The notes beneath the pieces are model-generated. The model had not been told where the DNA came from. It did no database searches and was given only the letters and a program-made list of their open reading frames with translations. Of a stretch of DNA of 64,000 nucleotides, positions 1-8,015 are shown in pieces (the first letter of the stretch is position 1; each line of letters opens with the position of its first letter). This DNA is from Pediococcus stilesii (GTDB lineage Bacteria; Bacillota; Bacilli; Lactobacillales; Lactobacillaceae): the NCBI RefSeq assembly GCF_001437075.1, contig NZ_JQBX01000008.1:1-64000 (forward strand). Reading direction: 5' to 3'. Position numbers and translations under genes: made by a program.

Positions 1-27
1 TTAACTTTTTGGGTATACCTCAAAGCT

Positions 28-51
28 AGCAGATAGTTTCTGCCTTTTTTT
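28..51 (+). terminator. Weak intrinsic terminator of an upstream gene
   Basis: A 5-bp stem (GCAGA with TCTGC, loop TAGTT) is followed by seven T residues. It probably ends a gene lying left of the window. The stem is short, so efficiency is doubtful. Confidence 0.45.
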
Positions 52-64
52 ATTTGAAATTAAT

Positions 65-92
65 TTGTCAATTTTGAGTCCATGTATAGAAA
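65..92 (+). promoter_or_regulatory. Candidate promoter of coiA
   Basis: A TTGTCA -35 hexamer (65-70) and a TAGAAA -10 hexamer (87-92) are separated by 16 bp, about 60 bp before the coiA start. This is a sequence match only. No competence-type sigma box was recognised. Confidence 0.4.
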
Positions 93-152
93 GTTGATAT
101 CGTTTTCGTTAAATTTTCTTAAAAAAGAGTATCTCTAATGGGAGATGATTCT

Positions 153-1193
153 TTGAAATTTGCGTTAGATAAATATGGAAGAGAAGTTAGAGCGGAAGAA
201 GCTTTAAATATTGGTGAATACACTTGTTTACGGTGTAAGAAAAGGGTTTTATTATGTACGGGGGAATACAAAAGAAATTATTTTTCGCATTATCGTCCAA
301 GTAAGGTGAAAGGTCGTGGGGAAACTAAAAGACACGTTGCTGGAAAAAAGCGAATCATAAGTTTTCTTAAGGCGAAAGGGTTTCATGTTGATGACGAGCA
401 GTACATTGCTTCTATTAGACGGCGGGTCGATATTGTAGTGATGATGGATGATGAAAAGTATTTTGTGGAATATCAATGTAGTCCAATTGAATTAAACGAG
501 ATTAGGCAGAGAAAAAAAGACTATGAGTTAGTGGGAACTAATTCAATTTGGATTGCAGGACCGTATCATATGCAAAAAAATCTCTTCGCAACCGTTCAAA
601 AATTTGCCAAAAAGTCATTCAAATTAGGTGTTTATTTTATTTTTTGGGATGCTTTAAAACAAAATGAACCACAAGTTTTTTATAAAATTCAGCGTAATGT
701 TTTAGGAGGAATTACGTATAATCTTGCATTGATCGGAAAAGACTTTAAATTATATAACAAGCAATCGAGACGAAAAAATAATTGGCAATCGATAGAATGG
801 GAAGTTGATCAAATGTCAAAGTTACTTTTAGGGAATAGGGTTGATTCGAGATATCTAAAAACGCAACAAGAATGCTATGAGAACAATAAAAATCTTCTAG
901 GATGTCCATGGATTGTACACTTTCCAAGAAAATGTCAAGATTTTTACAACAATGGAATTCCACTCCTCAATCGGGTGAGTTTCTTGATTCTAGCAGCGAA
1001 GCGTCCGTTTATTACGAATGAAGACCGTCGAACAGTCGATACTGAATTTTGGAATCATTTACTGAAAAGAGGGATAGTTTCAAAGGTGAACAATGGTTGG
1101 CGATTGCTGGAAGAAAAAATTACGTGGTATAAAGATGCGGATGAGAAAAAGGAAAACATGAAAAAATATTTAAAAAGTGATATCGATGAATAA
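153..1193 (+). CDS. coiA: CoiA-like competence protein
   Basis: Competence protein of the CoiA family (346 aa from the chosen start), involved in processing internalised DNA during transformation; the family has a nuclease-like fold. The N-terminal region carries a CxxC pair (TCLRCKKRVLLC) followed by SHYRP. The central region has RRRVDIVV and the acidic/EYQCS segment typical of the restriction-endonuclease-like core. I place the start at TTG 153 because GGAG at 141-144 lies 8 nt before it. The ATG at 138 would place that ribosome site inside the gene. As in Bacillus, the gene is next to an SpxH/YjbH homologue, here in the opposite orientation. Confidence 0.85.
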   Translation: MKFALDKYGREVRAEEALNIGEYTCLRCKKRVLLCTGEYKRNYFSHYRPSKVKGRGETKRHVAGKKRIISFLKAKGFHVDDEQYIASIRRRVDIVVMMDDEKYFVEYQCSPIELNEIRQRKKDYELVGTNSIWIAGPYHMQKNLFATVQKFAKKSFKLGVYFIFWDALKQNEPQVFYKIQRNVLGGITYNLALIGKDFKLYNKQSRRKNNWQSIEWEVDQMSKLLLGNRVDSRYLKTQQECYENNKNLLGCPWIVHFPRKCQDFYNNGIPLLNRVSFLILAAKRPFITNEDRRTVDTEFWNHLLKRGIVSKVNNGWRLLEEKITWYKDADEKKENMKKYLKSDIDE

Positions 1194-1251
1194 AAATTTA
1201 ATTAGAACGGGATTAAAGGTAGTTACGAAAGGTAATTTTCGACGGCTATAA

Positions 1252-1283
1252 AAAGAGCCATAGGATGCGAACGTAATCCTATG
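1252..1283 (-). terminator. Intrinsic terminator of the spxH-like gene
   Basis: CATAGGAT (1259-1266) pairs perfectly with ATCCTATG (1276-1283). Read on the minus strand, the hairpin is followed by GCTCTTTTTAT, so it ends the minus-strand gene upstream of it. Confidence 0.75.
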
Positions 1284-1302
1284 ACTTCGAAACAAAATCT
1301 TA

Positions 1303-1899
1303 TTATAAAGTTTTTGGAGTGAAAAGAGGCTGCGGTTTAGTTTTGTGGATCATTTTTAACTGACAAACGGATGCTAAAGTTTCGTAGTCATAATGTTCCA
1401 TCAAGATTCCACATTCTTCGTCTTTAATATTGAAAATAACGGCAGCTGGAATATCTTCCGCTCCCATTTCATGAGCTAATTGCTGATCGTGCTTAAATTC
1501 TTCTTGAACCATGTCAGATTGGCGATCGAGTTCAAACATCTCAAGATCTAAACCAACTTCCCTTGCAATAGTGCTACCGAGTTCAAGTGAATAAGAAACA
1601 CCGTTATCAATGATCGCCGTTTGCATGAGCGTCAAAAAAGACCGCCCCTTTGCCTTACCCTGATAGCAGGCTGCTTTATAGTCAAGACTAGTTAGATACA
1701 TTCGGCTGAATAAATCATTATAGTCCGCACCTTTAATCTGGTTTCTTTTGATATATTTTAAAACGATGTTCATATTCAATACGGTTACGATTTTAAAATC
1801 AACTTTTTCTTCCGCATGTTTAAAATATCGAATGGTTTCTTTTTCACAGTTAAAGCACTCATCACCCCAAGGAGTGATGAACAAATAAGTTTCAAGCAT
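1303..1899 (-). CDS. spxH: SpxH/YjbH-like ClpXP adaptor (DsbA-fold protein)
   Basis: A 198-aa thioredoxin/DsbA-fold protein with a CxxC motif (CFNC, residues 15-18) near the N-terminus, in the context TPWGDECFNCE. In Bacillus and Staphylococcus, YjbH/SpxH presents the regulator Spx to ClpXP for degradation. The neighbourhood (coiA, relQ, nadK, rluD-type gene) matches the Bacillus yjb region and supports this identity over a general DsbA oxidoreductase. ATG 1899 has GGAGG upstream. There is no signal peptide, so the protein should be cytosolic. It is divergent from relQ. Confidence 0.78.
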   Translation of the reverse strand: MLETYLFITPWGDECFNCEKETIRYFKHAEEKVDFKIVTVLNMNIVLKYIKRNQIKGADYNDLFSRMYLTSLDYKAACYQGKAKGRSFLTLMQTAIIDNGVSYSLELGSTIAREVGLDLEMFELDRQSDMVQEEFKHDQQLAHEMGAEDIPAAVIFNIKDEECGILMEHYDYETLASVCQLKMIHKTKPQPLFTPKTL

Positions 1900-2064
1900 T
1901 TTAATTCCTCCAAAGAATTACATAAATCAAACTGACTATACTTTACCAAACTGTGGTATAAAATCAATCATTTTGATTTATAAATATGAATTTAATATGA
2001 AATAGATGGAACAATATCTGTGATAGAATAGAATAGGTTGTTAATTTGATTCGGAGGGATGCTT

Positions 2065-2679
2065 ATGATTGAAGATTGGGATACCTTTTTATTACCATAT
2101 TCCCAAGCTGTTTCTGAATTAAAAGTTAAGCTTAGAGGGATGCGAAAACAATTTCTGAAAAACGGAGAAGAAAGTCCAATCGAGTTTGTAACTGGAAGGG
2201 TAAAACCGGTCGAAAGTATCAAAGAAAAAATGATCAGACGGCAAGTATTGGAAGATCGAATTGAACAAGATATGCAGGACATGGCCGGAGTACGGGTTAT
2301 GTGCCAATTTGTGGAGGATATCTACGAAGTTGTTGATTTAATTCGTAAACGAACCGATATGACGGTGATTGAAGAACGCGACTATGTTGAAAACGAAAAA
2401 CCAAGTGGCTATCGTTCATATCATATCGTTGTTGAATACCCCGTTCAAATGATGAACGGACAGAAAACAATTTTAGCGGAGATTCAAGTTCGCACTCTTG
2501 AAATGAACTTTTGGGCCACGATCGAACATTCTCTTAATTACAAATTTGATGGAGAATTTCCAACGGAATTACGGACCAGACTTCAGAAGGCTTCAGTGAA
2601 ATCTTATGAATTAGACAAAGAAATGTCAGATATTAGAAAACAAATTTTATTAGCACAAAAAAAGCAAAAGGACATTTAA
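2065..2679 (+). CDS. relQ: Small alarmone synthetase RelQ (GTP pyrophosphokinase)
   Basis: Single-domain (p)ppGpp synthetase (204 aa) that transfers pyrophosphate from ATP to GDP/GTP. It has the synthetase signatures SPIEFVTGRVKP, MAGVRVMCQF, GYRSYHIVVEYP and EIQVRTLEMNFWATIEHSLNYK, and lacks hydrolase and TGS domains. ATG 2065 is preferred over ATG 2059, because GGAGGG (2053-2058) abuts the earlier ATG with no spacing but sits 6 nt from the later one. The gene is followed one base later by nadK, so the two are almost certainly co-transcribed, as in Bacillus yjbM-nadK. Confidence 0.93.
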   Translation: MIEDWDTFLLPYSQAVSELKVKLRGMRKQFLKNGEESPIEFVTGRVKPVESIKEKMIRRQVLEDRIEQDMQDMAGVRVMCQFVEDIYEVVDLIRKRTDMTVIEERDYVENEKPSGYRSYHIVVEYPVQMMNGQKTILAEIQVRTLEMNFWATIEHSLNYKFDGEFPTELRTRLQKASVKSYELDKEMSDIRKQILLAQKKQKDI

Positions 2680-2680
2680 G

Positions 2681-3490
2681 ATGAAAGTTGCAGTTTATCA
2701 TTCAACTGATCCCCATTCTGTTCAGGTGGGAAAAAATTTAAAAAACTTATTAATTCAAAATGAAATTGAAATTGATGATGATCAGCCTAATATCGTTGTG
2801 ACAATTGGGGGAGATGGGACGTTACTTTCAGCAATTCAAAAGTACATGTCAATCATCAAAGAAGTACGTTTTGTAGGGGTACATACTGGTCATTTAGGCT
2901 TTTACACGGACTGGCGTGATTATGAGCTTGAAGACTTAGTAAAAGCACTTAAAAGTGACGGTGGAGCAGAAGTTGGTTATCCATTACTAGATATTAAAGT
3001 GAGTCATACTGATAGCACAACTACTGAGTATAAAGCGATCAACGAATCAACATTACGTAAACTTTCTGGGACCTTGGTGGCAGACGTTTTGATTGGTGAT
3101 AATTTATTTGAACGTTTTCGAGGAGATGGCGTTTGTATTTCTACTCCAACTGGTTCAACGGCGTATAACCGATCGGTTGGGGGAGCAATTGTTCATCCTC
3201 GATTAGAGGTGTTACAAATGGCAGAAATTGCTTCAATTAATAATCGTGTTTTTAGAACGGTTGGAGCATCGCTGATTATGGCACCAAACGAAACAATTAC
3301 AATTCGTCCAGTTCAAAATTATCATCGAACCTATAATTTTACGGCGGATCGAATTGATTTATTGGATAAGAATGTTAAAGAAGTCCACTACAGTATTGCT
3401 AGCCAAAAGGTTAAATTTTTAAAGTATCGTCATACTGGTTTTTGGAATAGGGTGAGAAACTCTTTCATTGGTAATATTGATGAAGTTTAG
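2681..3490 (+). CDS. nadK: NAD kinase
   Basis: Cytosolic NAD kinase (269 aa) making NADP from NAD and ATP. The family signature GGDGTLL is at residues 43-49. The conserved NEST segment and the glycine-rich GDGVCISTPTGSTAYNRSVGGAIVHP loop are intact. The gene starts one base after relQ stops, and the next gene overlaps its 3' end, giving a compact operon relQ-nadK-rluD-mgtE. Confidence 0.94.
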   Translation: MKVAVYHSTDPHSVQVGKNLKNLLIQNEIEIDDDQPNIVVTIGGDGTLLSAIQKYMSIIKEVRFVGVHTGHLGFYTDWRDYELEDLVKALKSDGGAEVGYPLLDIKVSHTDSTTTEYKAINESTLRKLSGTLVADVLIGDNLFERFRGDGVCISTPTGSTAYNRSVGGAIVHPRLEVLQMAEIASINNRVFRTVGASLIMAPNETITIRPVQNYHRTYNFTADRIDLLDKNVKEVHYSIASQKVKFLKYRHTGFWNRVRNSFIGNIDEV

Positions 3491-4388
3491 ATGGGTAGTA
3501 GAAAGTGACGCACCGCAGCACCTGCGAACTTTTTTGAGTCGAAAACGAATCTCGCGTTCTCTCTTAAAAAGCATTAAATTTAATGGTGGAAAGATATTAT
3601 CAAATGGAAATCAAGTTCGAACCAACGCGATGGTTAGTAATGGTGATGTTGTCGAAGTTTATTTACCTCCAGAGCCAAGCAATCCGCATGTCGGTTGCTC
3701 TGATGTACCAATTGATATCGAATACGAAGATGCCGATTATTTAGTAGTTAATAAACCGCCCTTTTTACCAACGGTGCAGTCGGCTGCCAATCAAACTGAT
3801 ACTTTAGTTAACAGAGTAAAGAATTACTATTTTCGGAATCATTATGAGAGTCAGGTCGTCCATGTGGTTACTCGATTGGATCAAGATACTTCCGGTTTAG
3901 TGATTTTTGCCAAACATCGTTTTGCGCACACTGTGATGGATCAAGATTTAAAAGATCGAAAAATTAATAAAATGTACTTCGCACTTGTTAATGGAGTCGT
4001 CAGTCCAGAACATGGAACAATTAATCGTCCAATTCAGCGTGATCCGAGTTCGTTCATTAAACGAATGATTGCACCAGAAGGTCAAGGGAAGCCGTCCCTG
4101 ACGGAATATTGGGTGCAAGAGGTGATGGAGAATCAGACGCTTTTAAGAGTTAAATTACATTCTGGACGAACGCATCAAATTCGTGTTCATATGAACTCAA
4201 TTGGTCATCCATTAATTGGAGATGAATTGTATGGTATGACAAATGATCAATTAAAAAGACAAGCTTTACATTGTTTTTCAGTTAAATTTAAAAATGTTTT
4301 TTCTGAAAAATTGATTGAAGTAAAAACGTCAATCCCAGACGATATGCTTGAATATTTGGAAAAAGAGAAGGAAAAAGGGAATGGATAG
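3480..4388 (+). CDS. RluD/RluA-family RNA pseudouridine synthase
   Basis: RNA pseudouridine synthase of the RluA/RluD family (302 aa), with an N-terminal S4-like RNA-binding region and the catalytic HVVTRLDQDTSGL motif carrying the nucleophilic Asp. SGRTHQIRVHM, near the C-terminus, is the other family motif. It corresponds in position to Bacillus yjbO. ATG 3480 lies 11 nt inside nadK; TTG codons at 3468 and 3477 are in frame but less likely. No strong SD is visible, so translation may be coupled to nadK. The precise rRNA or tRNA target cannot be read from sequence. Confidence 0.88.
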   Translation: MKFRWVVESDAPQHLRTFLSRKRISRSLLKSIKFNGGKILSNGNQVRTNAMVSNGDVVEVYLPPEPSNPHVGCSDVPIDIEYEDADYLVVNKPPFLPTVQSAANQTDTLVNRVKNYYFRNHYESQVVHVVTRLDQDTSGLVIFAKHRFAHTVMDQDLKDRKINKMYFALVNGVVSPEHGTINRPIQRDPSSFIKRMIAPEGQGKPSLTEYWVQEVMENQTLLRVKLHSGRTHQIRVHMNSIGHPLIGDELYGMTNDQLKRQALHCFSVKFKNVFSEKLIEVKTSIPDDMLEYLEKEKEKGNG

Positions 4389-5730
4389 TACTCAAGCTAT
4401 TTTTGATGAACTAAAAGCACAACTAAAATCACGCGATCCAAAGAAATTTAAGGAAGCGTTTCTTGACCTACATAAGTATGATCAAGGACGTTTTTTTGGC
4501 GAACTTTCTGATGAAGAGCGGCGGTTAGTGTACAAATATTTAAGTCCGGATGAATTAGCAGATGCGTTTGATGAGATTGATGACGAGCCAGATTTGATTG
4601 CTGAATATTTAGATGAAATGACTCCTAAATATGCTGCTGCACTTTTGAATGGAATGTTTGCCGATAACGAGGCAGATATCCTCGGGGCAGTTCGGCACGA
4701 TAAATTGCATAAACTTTTGTCATACATGCAGCCGGTTGATGCCGCACGGGTTCGGCAACTACTAAAGTATGAAGAACGGACCGCCGGAGCGCTGATGACG
4801 ACGGAGTTTGTTTCTGTTGCGGCCGATGCCACGGTCGGATCGGCAATGAATCAGGTGAAGCAAGAGGCGCAATATGCTGAAACGATTTCTTACATTTATG
4901 TGGTTAATGAATCAAATCAACTGATCGGAGTTATATCGGTGAAAGATTTAATCGTGAATCCCGACGACACTTTCATTAAAAGAATTATGAATACCAATGT
5001 CGTGTCCGTTTTAGACGATGAAGATCAGGTTGAAATTGCGACACAAGTGAGAGATTATAATTTTATTGCTATACCGGTCGTAGATGATCGAAATAAAATG
5101 CTGGGAATTATTACGGTTGATGACATTATTGACGTTATTGATGAGGAATCCGCACAAGATTATTCAAGATTAGCCGGGGTTAATACTGAAGATCTTTCGG
5201 ATAATCCATGGAGCGCGATTAAGAGCAGAATGCCATGGCTTATCACGATGCTTTTTTTAGGACTAATCAGTGCTGTCGTCATTAGTCAATTTCAGACAAT
5301 ATTAGATCGGTTTGGTGTTTTAGCAGTATTTATTACCTTAATAACCGGTACTGCCGGAAATGCGGGTACGCAAAGTTTGGCTGTGGCGATCCGACGGCTG
5401 GCTAACGATGAAGATTCTGAGGGAACCGTGAAGCTAATTTTTAACGAGGTGTTGACAGGCATTATTACTGGAATATTAACTGGTTTGGTAATCTTTGCGG
5501 TAGTTTTATTTTGGCAAAAAAACATGGTTCTTGGAATTGTGATTGGTGCCGCAATGTGCGGCGCTATTTTCATTGCTAACTTAGTTGGAAGCTTAATTCC
5601 GGTGATCATAGAAAAACTTGGTATGGACCCCGCCGTTGTAAGTGGACCTTTCATATCGACGATCAGTGATATAACGTCAATTTTAATTTATTTTAATATT
5701 GCAACAATTTGTTTAATACATTTTACCTAG
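4381..5730 (+). CDS. mgtE: Magnesium transporter MgtE
   Basis: Mg2+ channel/transporter (449 aa). It has an N-terminal MgtE_N helical domain (about 1-125), two CBS domains (about 135-258) that sense intracellular Mg2+, and a C-terminal domain of about five membrane helices (about 285-449). The pore segment reads TGTAGNAGTQSLAVAIRRL. ATG 4381 follows AAAGGGA and overlaps the previous stop by 8 nt, which marks it as the last gene of the relQ operon. An upstream in-frame ATG at 4348 has no SD and no conserved sequence. A strong terminator follows. Confidence 0.93.
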   Translation: MDSTQAIFDELKAQLKSRDPKKFKEAFLDLHKYDQGRFFGELSDEERRLVYKYLSPDELADAFDEIDDEPDLIAEYLDEMTPKYAAALLNGMFADNEADILGAVRHDKLHKLLSYMQPVDAARVRQLLKYEERTAGALMTTEFVSVAADATVGSAMNQVKQEAQYAETISYIYVVNESNQLIGVISVKDLIVNPDDTFIKRIMNTNVVSVLDDEDQVEIATQVRDYNFIAIPVVDDRNKMLGIITVDDIIDVIDEESAQDYSRLAGVNTEDLSDNPWSAIKSRMPWLITMLFLGLISAVVISQFQTILDRFGVLAVFITLITGTAGNAGTQSLAVAIRRLANDEDSEGTVKLIFNEVLTGIITGILTGLVIFAVVLFWQKNMVLGIVIGAAMCGAIFIANLVGSLIPVIIEKLGMDPAVVSGPFISTISDITSILIYFNIATICLIHFT

Positions 5731-5782
5731 CAATCGAATTTTGTGTAAATTTTGGTAGTTAGTTTGATAGTTTATTTAAGAA

Positions 5783-5825
5783 AAGCCCACCCGCTTTGAG
5801 TTTTCTAAGCGGGTGGGCTTTTTTA
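5783..5825. terminator. Strong bidirectional terminator between mgtE and cutC
   Basis: A perfect 14-bp stem (5783-5796 with 5807-5820) has a 10-nt loop. A T run follows on the plus strand, and a shorter TTTT follows on the minus strand. It ends mgtE and probably also the convergent cutC. Confidence 0.93.
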
Positions 5826-5840
5826 GTGCTTTTTACGGTG

Positions 5841-6470
5841 TTAGATTAGCTTTGATCCATGTAGCTCGTGCACTGAAAGCTTATTTTGAATCTGTTCTGC
5901 ATTTTGTCTGGTAATACCACCACCGGGCAGGATGATGATTCGATTTTTAGCATAATTGATAGTTTTTTTAATTTGATCAAGTGTTGTATCAATCGAACTT
6001 GATAGAGGACCACCGTGGGTCAAAATACGATCCACACCATGTTCCACCAACCAATCAATGCTATCAGGTTGATTGTTCAACGGGATGGCATCAAAAGCCA
6101 TATGAAAGGTGATTTGCATACCATTTGATGCTCCGATTAACTGCTCCATGGCGTCTTCATCAATGGTTCCGTTATCATTTAACGCTCCAAACACAACGCC
6201 ATCGACGCCTAGTTCTTGAGCCTGAAAAAGATCGGATTCCATTATTTTTAGTTCGGTGTCATTATAAACGAAATCGCCACCTCGAGGACGAATCATGGCC
6301 ATAATTGGAATATTATGCTCGCTTGCATATTTTTGACTTTCTGCCATTACACCCCGACTAACAGTGGTTCCGCCAACGGCAAGATTATCACAAAGCTCGA
6401 TTCGATTTGCGCCTTGTGCGATCAACGTGGGGATATCGGTGAAGTTTTCGACCGGAATTTCTTTAAACAT
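5841..6470 (-). CDS. cutC: CutC family protein
   Basis: TIM-barrel protein of the CutC family (209 aa), historically called copper homeostasis protein. Its biochemical role is still not firmly established. Recognisable segments are GANRIELCDNLAVGGTTVSRGVM, MIRPRGGDF and the C-terminal ILPGGGITRQNA. The first in-frame codon, TTG 6485, is itself part of the SD-like TTGAGGT. ATG 6470, about 8 nt downstream, is therefore the likely start. It lies 27 nt behind the lactonase-like gene in the same direction, so the two are probably one transcript. Confidence 0.87.
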   Translation of the reverse strand: MFKEIPVENFTDIPTLIAQGANRIELCDNLAVGGTTVSRGVMAESQKYASEHNIPIMAMIRPRGGDFVYNDTELKIMESDLFQAQELGVDGVVFGALNDNGTIDEDAMEQLIGASNGMQITFHMAFDAIPLNNQPDSIDWLVEHGVDRILTHGGPLSSSIDTTLDQIKKTINYAKNRIIILPGGGITRQNAEQIQNKLSVHELHGSKLI

Positions 6471-6497
6471 GTTTTTATACCTCAATTTAGTTTTTAA

Positions 6498-7508
6498 TTA
6501 TTTGAAACGAACACAAACAACTTCGGGAGCGGAAACATTGCTTTGAACAATTTTAAGGCGTCCATTTGTAGAATCACGTTCGAACAGCGTTAGGTTATTC
6601 GTGGTTTGGTTACCGCAAACAAGAAATTGTTCATCGGAGTTTAAAGCAAAGTCGCGGGGGAAACTGCCTTCAATATTGATATTTTGGACCAGTTCTAGCG
6701 TTCCATCAGAATTAACTGCAAATGTAGCAATCGAATCATAACCGCGATTCGAGACGTAGACAAAACGGTCGTCGGCACTAATTCGAATTGCTGCGGCTCC
6801 GTTTGGTTTATTCCAAGAATCTGGAATCGTTTTGATTGTTTGAACATGTGTTAGGTTGCCATCGCTGTATTTCAAAACTTCTACACTACTTGAAAGCTCT
6901 CCAACTAGGTAGGCAAATTGTCCGTGACTATCAAATGTTACATGTCGTGGACCAAAGCCCGCGGCAGTTTTATAAGTTGAAACGACATTGAACTGATTTG
7001 CTTCGTAGTCAAGGATGAATACTTGGTCGGTGCCTAGATCACATGCGATTAATTTACCATCGGGCGTTCGATCAACGTAATGCAAATGAGAAGCATCCTG
7101 TTCCTTTAATGGACCATTTCCATTATTTTTGAAAGTTGAAACTAATTTAAGCGTTTGATCAGATAATATCTCATACGCGTGAAGCGTCCCCTCGTGGTAG
7201 TTTGCATCGAAAACAAGTTGATTAGTTTTATCAAATGTTACATAGGCCGGAGGGGTTCCGGGCTGAACAATGTGCTGTTTAACCGTAATAGGATTATTTA
7301 AATCCGTGACAGATAGTCCTCCTTGATCTTTAAAACGATCAACCGCGTACAGGACATTTTTAGTACCCAATGCTAAATACGTTGGATTATCCACTTTAGT
7401 AACAAGTTTCAAGTCTTTTAGCTGTTTAGATGAAGTATCTAGATTAATTTGATAGATACCTTCACTGGATTGCTTGGTATAGGTTCCTAGAAGAATAGGT
7501 TCAATCAT
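6498..7508 (-). CDS. pgl: 6-phosphogluconolactonase-like beta-propeller protein
   Basis: Seven-bladed beta-propeller of the YbhE/lactonase family (336 aa), expected to hydrolyse 6-phosphogluconolactone in the oxidative pentose phosphate route. Supporting segments are LLGTYTKQSSEGIY at the N-terminus, DASHLHYVDRTPDGKLIACDLGTDQV, FGPRHVTFDSHGQFAYLVGELSSSV and PNGAAAIRISADDRFVYVSNRG. ATG 7508 is chosen because the upstream in-frame GTG AGG AGG codons are the SD sequence itself. A near-consensus cre site lies just downstream of its promoter. Substrate assignment is by family. Confidence 0.85.
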   Translation of the reverse strand: MIEPILLGTYTKQSSEGIYQINLDTSSKQLKDLKLVTKVDNPTYLALGTKNVLYAVDRFKDQGGLSVTDLNNPITVKQHIVQPGTPPAYVTFDKTNQLVFDANYHEGTLHAYEILSDQTLKLVSTFKNNGNGPLKEQDASHLHYVDRTPDGKLIACDLGTDQVFILDYEANQFNVVSTYKTAAGFGPRHVTFDSHGQFAYLVGELSSSVEVLKYSDGNLTHVQTIKTIPDSWNKPNGAAAIRISADDRFVYVSNRGYDSIATFAVNSDGTLELVQNINIEGSFPRDFALNSDEQFLVCGNQTTNNLTLFERDSTNGRLKIVQSNVSAPEVVCVRFK

Positions 7509-7533
7509 AATAGTAAAAATCCTCCTCACTTTA

Positions 7534-7547
7534 TTAAAACGTTAACA
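7534..7547 (+). promoter_or_regulatory. Near-consensus cre (CcpA-binding) site for the lactonase operon
   Basis: TTAAAACGTTAACA matches the cre consensus TGWAANCGNTNWCA at every defined position except the second. It sits between the minus-strand -10 (7551-7556) and the lactonase SD, where bound CcpA would block transcription. This is a single unverified site. Confidence 0.5.
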
Positions 7548-7550
7548 TTC

Positions 7551-7559
7551 AGTATAGCA
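7551..7559 (-). promoter_or_regulatory. Extended -10 promoter of the lactonase-cutC transcript
   Basis: Read on the minus strand, TGC TATACT forms an extended -10 element about 45 bp before ATG 7508. No good -35 is visible, which is common for extended -10 promoters. Confidence 0.5.
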
Positions 7560-7585
7560 TATTTTTTTGTTTTGAATGCGCTTCC

Positions 7586-7613
7586 TTGAATAGCTCAAAA
7601 CCCGCAGTATGAT
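7586..7613 (+). promoter_or_regulatory. Candidate promoter of the PTS IIA gene
   Basis: TTGAAT (7586-7591) and TATGAT (7608-7613) are 16 bp apart, about 35 bp before the start codon. An alternative -10, TACAAT, overlaps at 7613-7618. Confidence 0.5.
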
Positions 7614-7646
7614 ACAATATAACAAGAATACAGAAGGGGTGGTTTT

Positions 7647-8003
7647 ATGATTTCAGCAAAAATTACTGGCATAGGAAATGACGCGATTTCTGAAAAGGAC
7701 GGGTTGGTAATTCTATTCGATAAAACAGCGACACCGGACTTGAAAAAAGTGGCCGTCATTCAAGAGATTCGTGATCTAAATCATTCAGATTTTAATCTAA
7801 AAAAGGGTGGCCAGATCAAAATCGGTTCGGATAGTTATCAAATTGAGTTCGTTGGTAGCTTGGTCAATAATAATCTCAAGACAATTGGCCATACAACGCT
7901 AGTATTTAAAGAAGTTCCGACAAACCCGCTTGAAAGCGCCGTATATCTTAGACCGGGTAAATTTCCAAGCTTTGAGGTCGGAGAGGAAATTCAGTATATT
8001 TAG
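7647..8003 (+). CDS. Orphan PTS glucitol/sorbitol-type IIA protein
   Basis: A 118-aa cytosolic protein resembling the GutA/SrlB family of PTS IIA phosphocarriers. The region FVGSLVNNNLKTIGHTTLVF matches the family core, and His82 in GHTTL is a conserved histidine that could be the phospho-acceptor. Normally such a IIA works with glucitol IIB and IIC proteins, but none are encoded nearby. It is followed 12 bp later by an AI-2E family membrane protein. It may serve components elsewhere or have become a regulatory phosphoprotein; this is inference. Confidence 0.82.
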   Translation: MISAKITGIGNDAISEKDGLVILFDKTATPDLKKVAVIQEIRDLNHSDFNLKKGGQIKIGSDSYQIEFVGSLVNNNLKTIGHTTLVFKEVPTNPLESAVYLRPGKFPSFEVGEEIQYI

Positions 8004-8015
8004 GCGGTGGCGTAA

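Noticed and set aside
7579-7592. Second cre-like site TGAATGCGCTTCCT
   Set aside because: It departs from the cre consensus at three defined positions.
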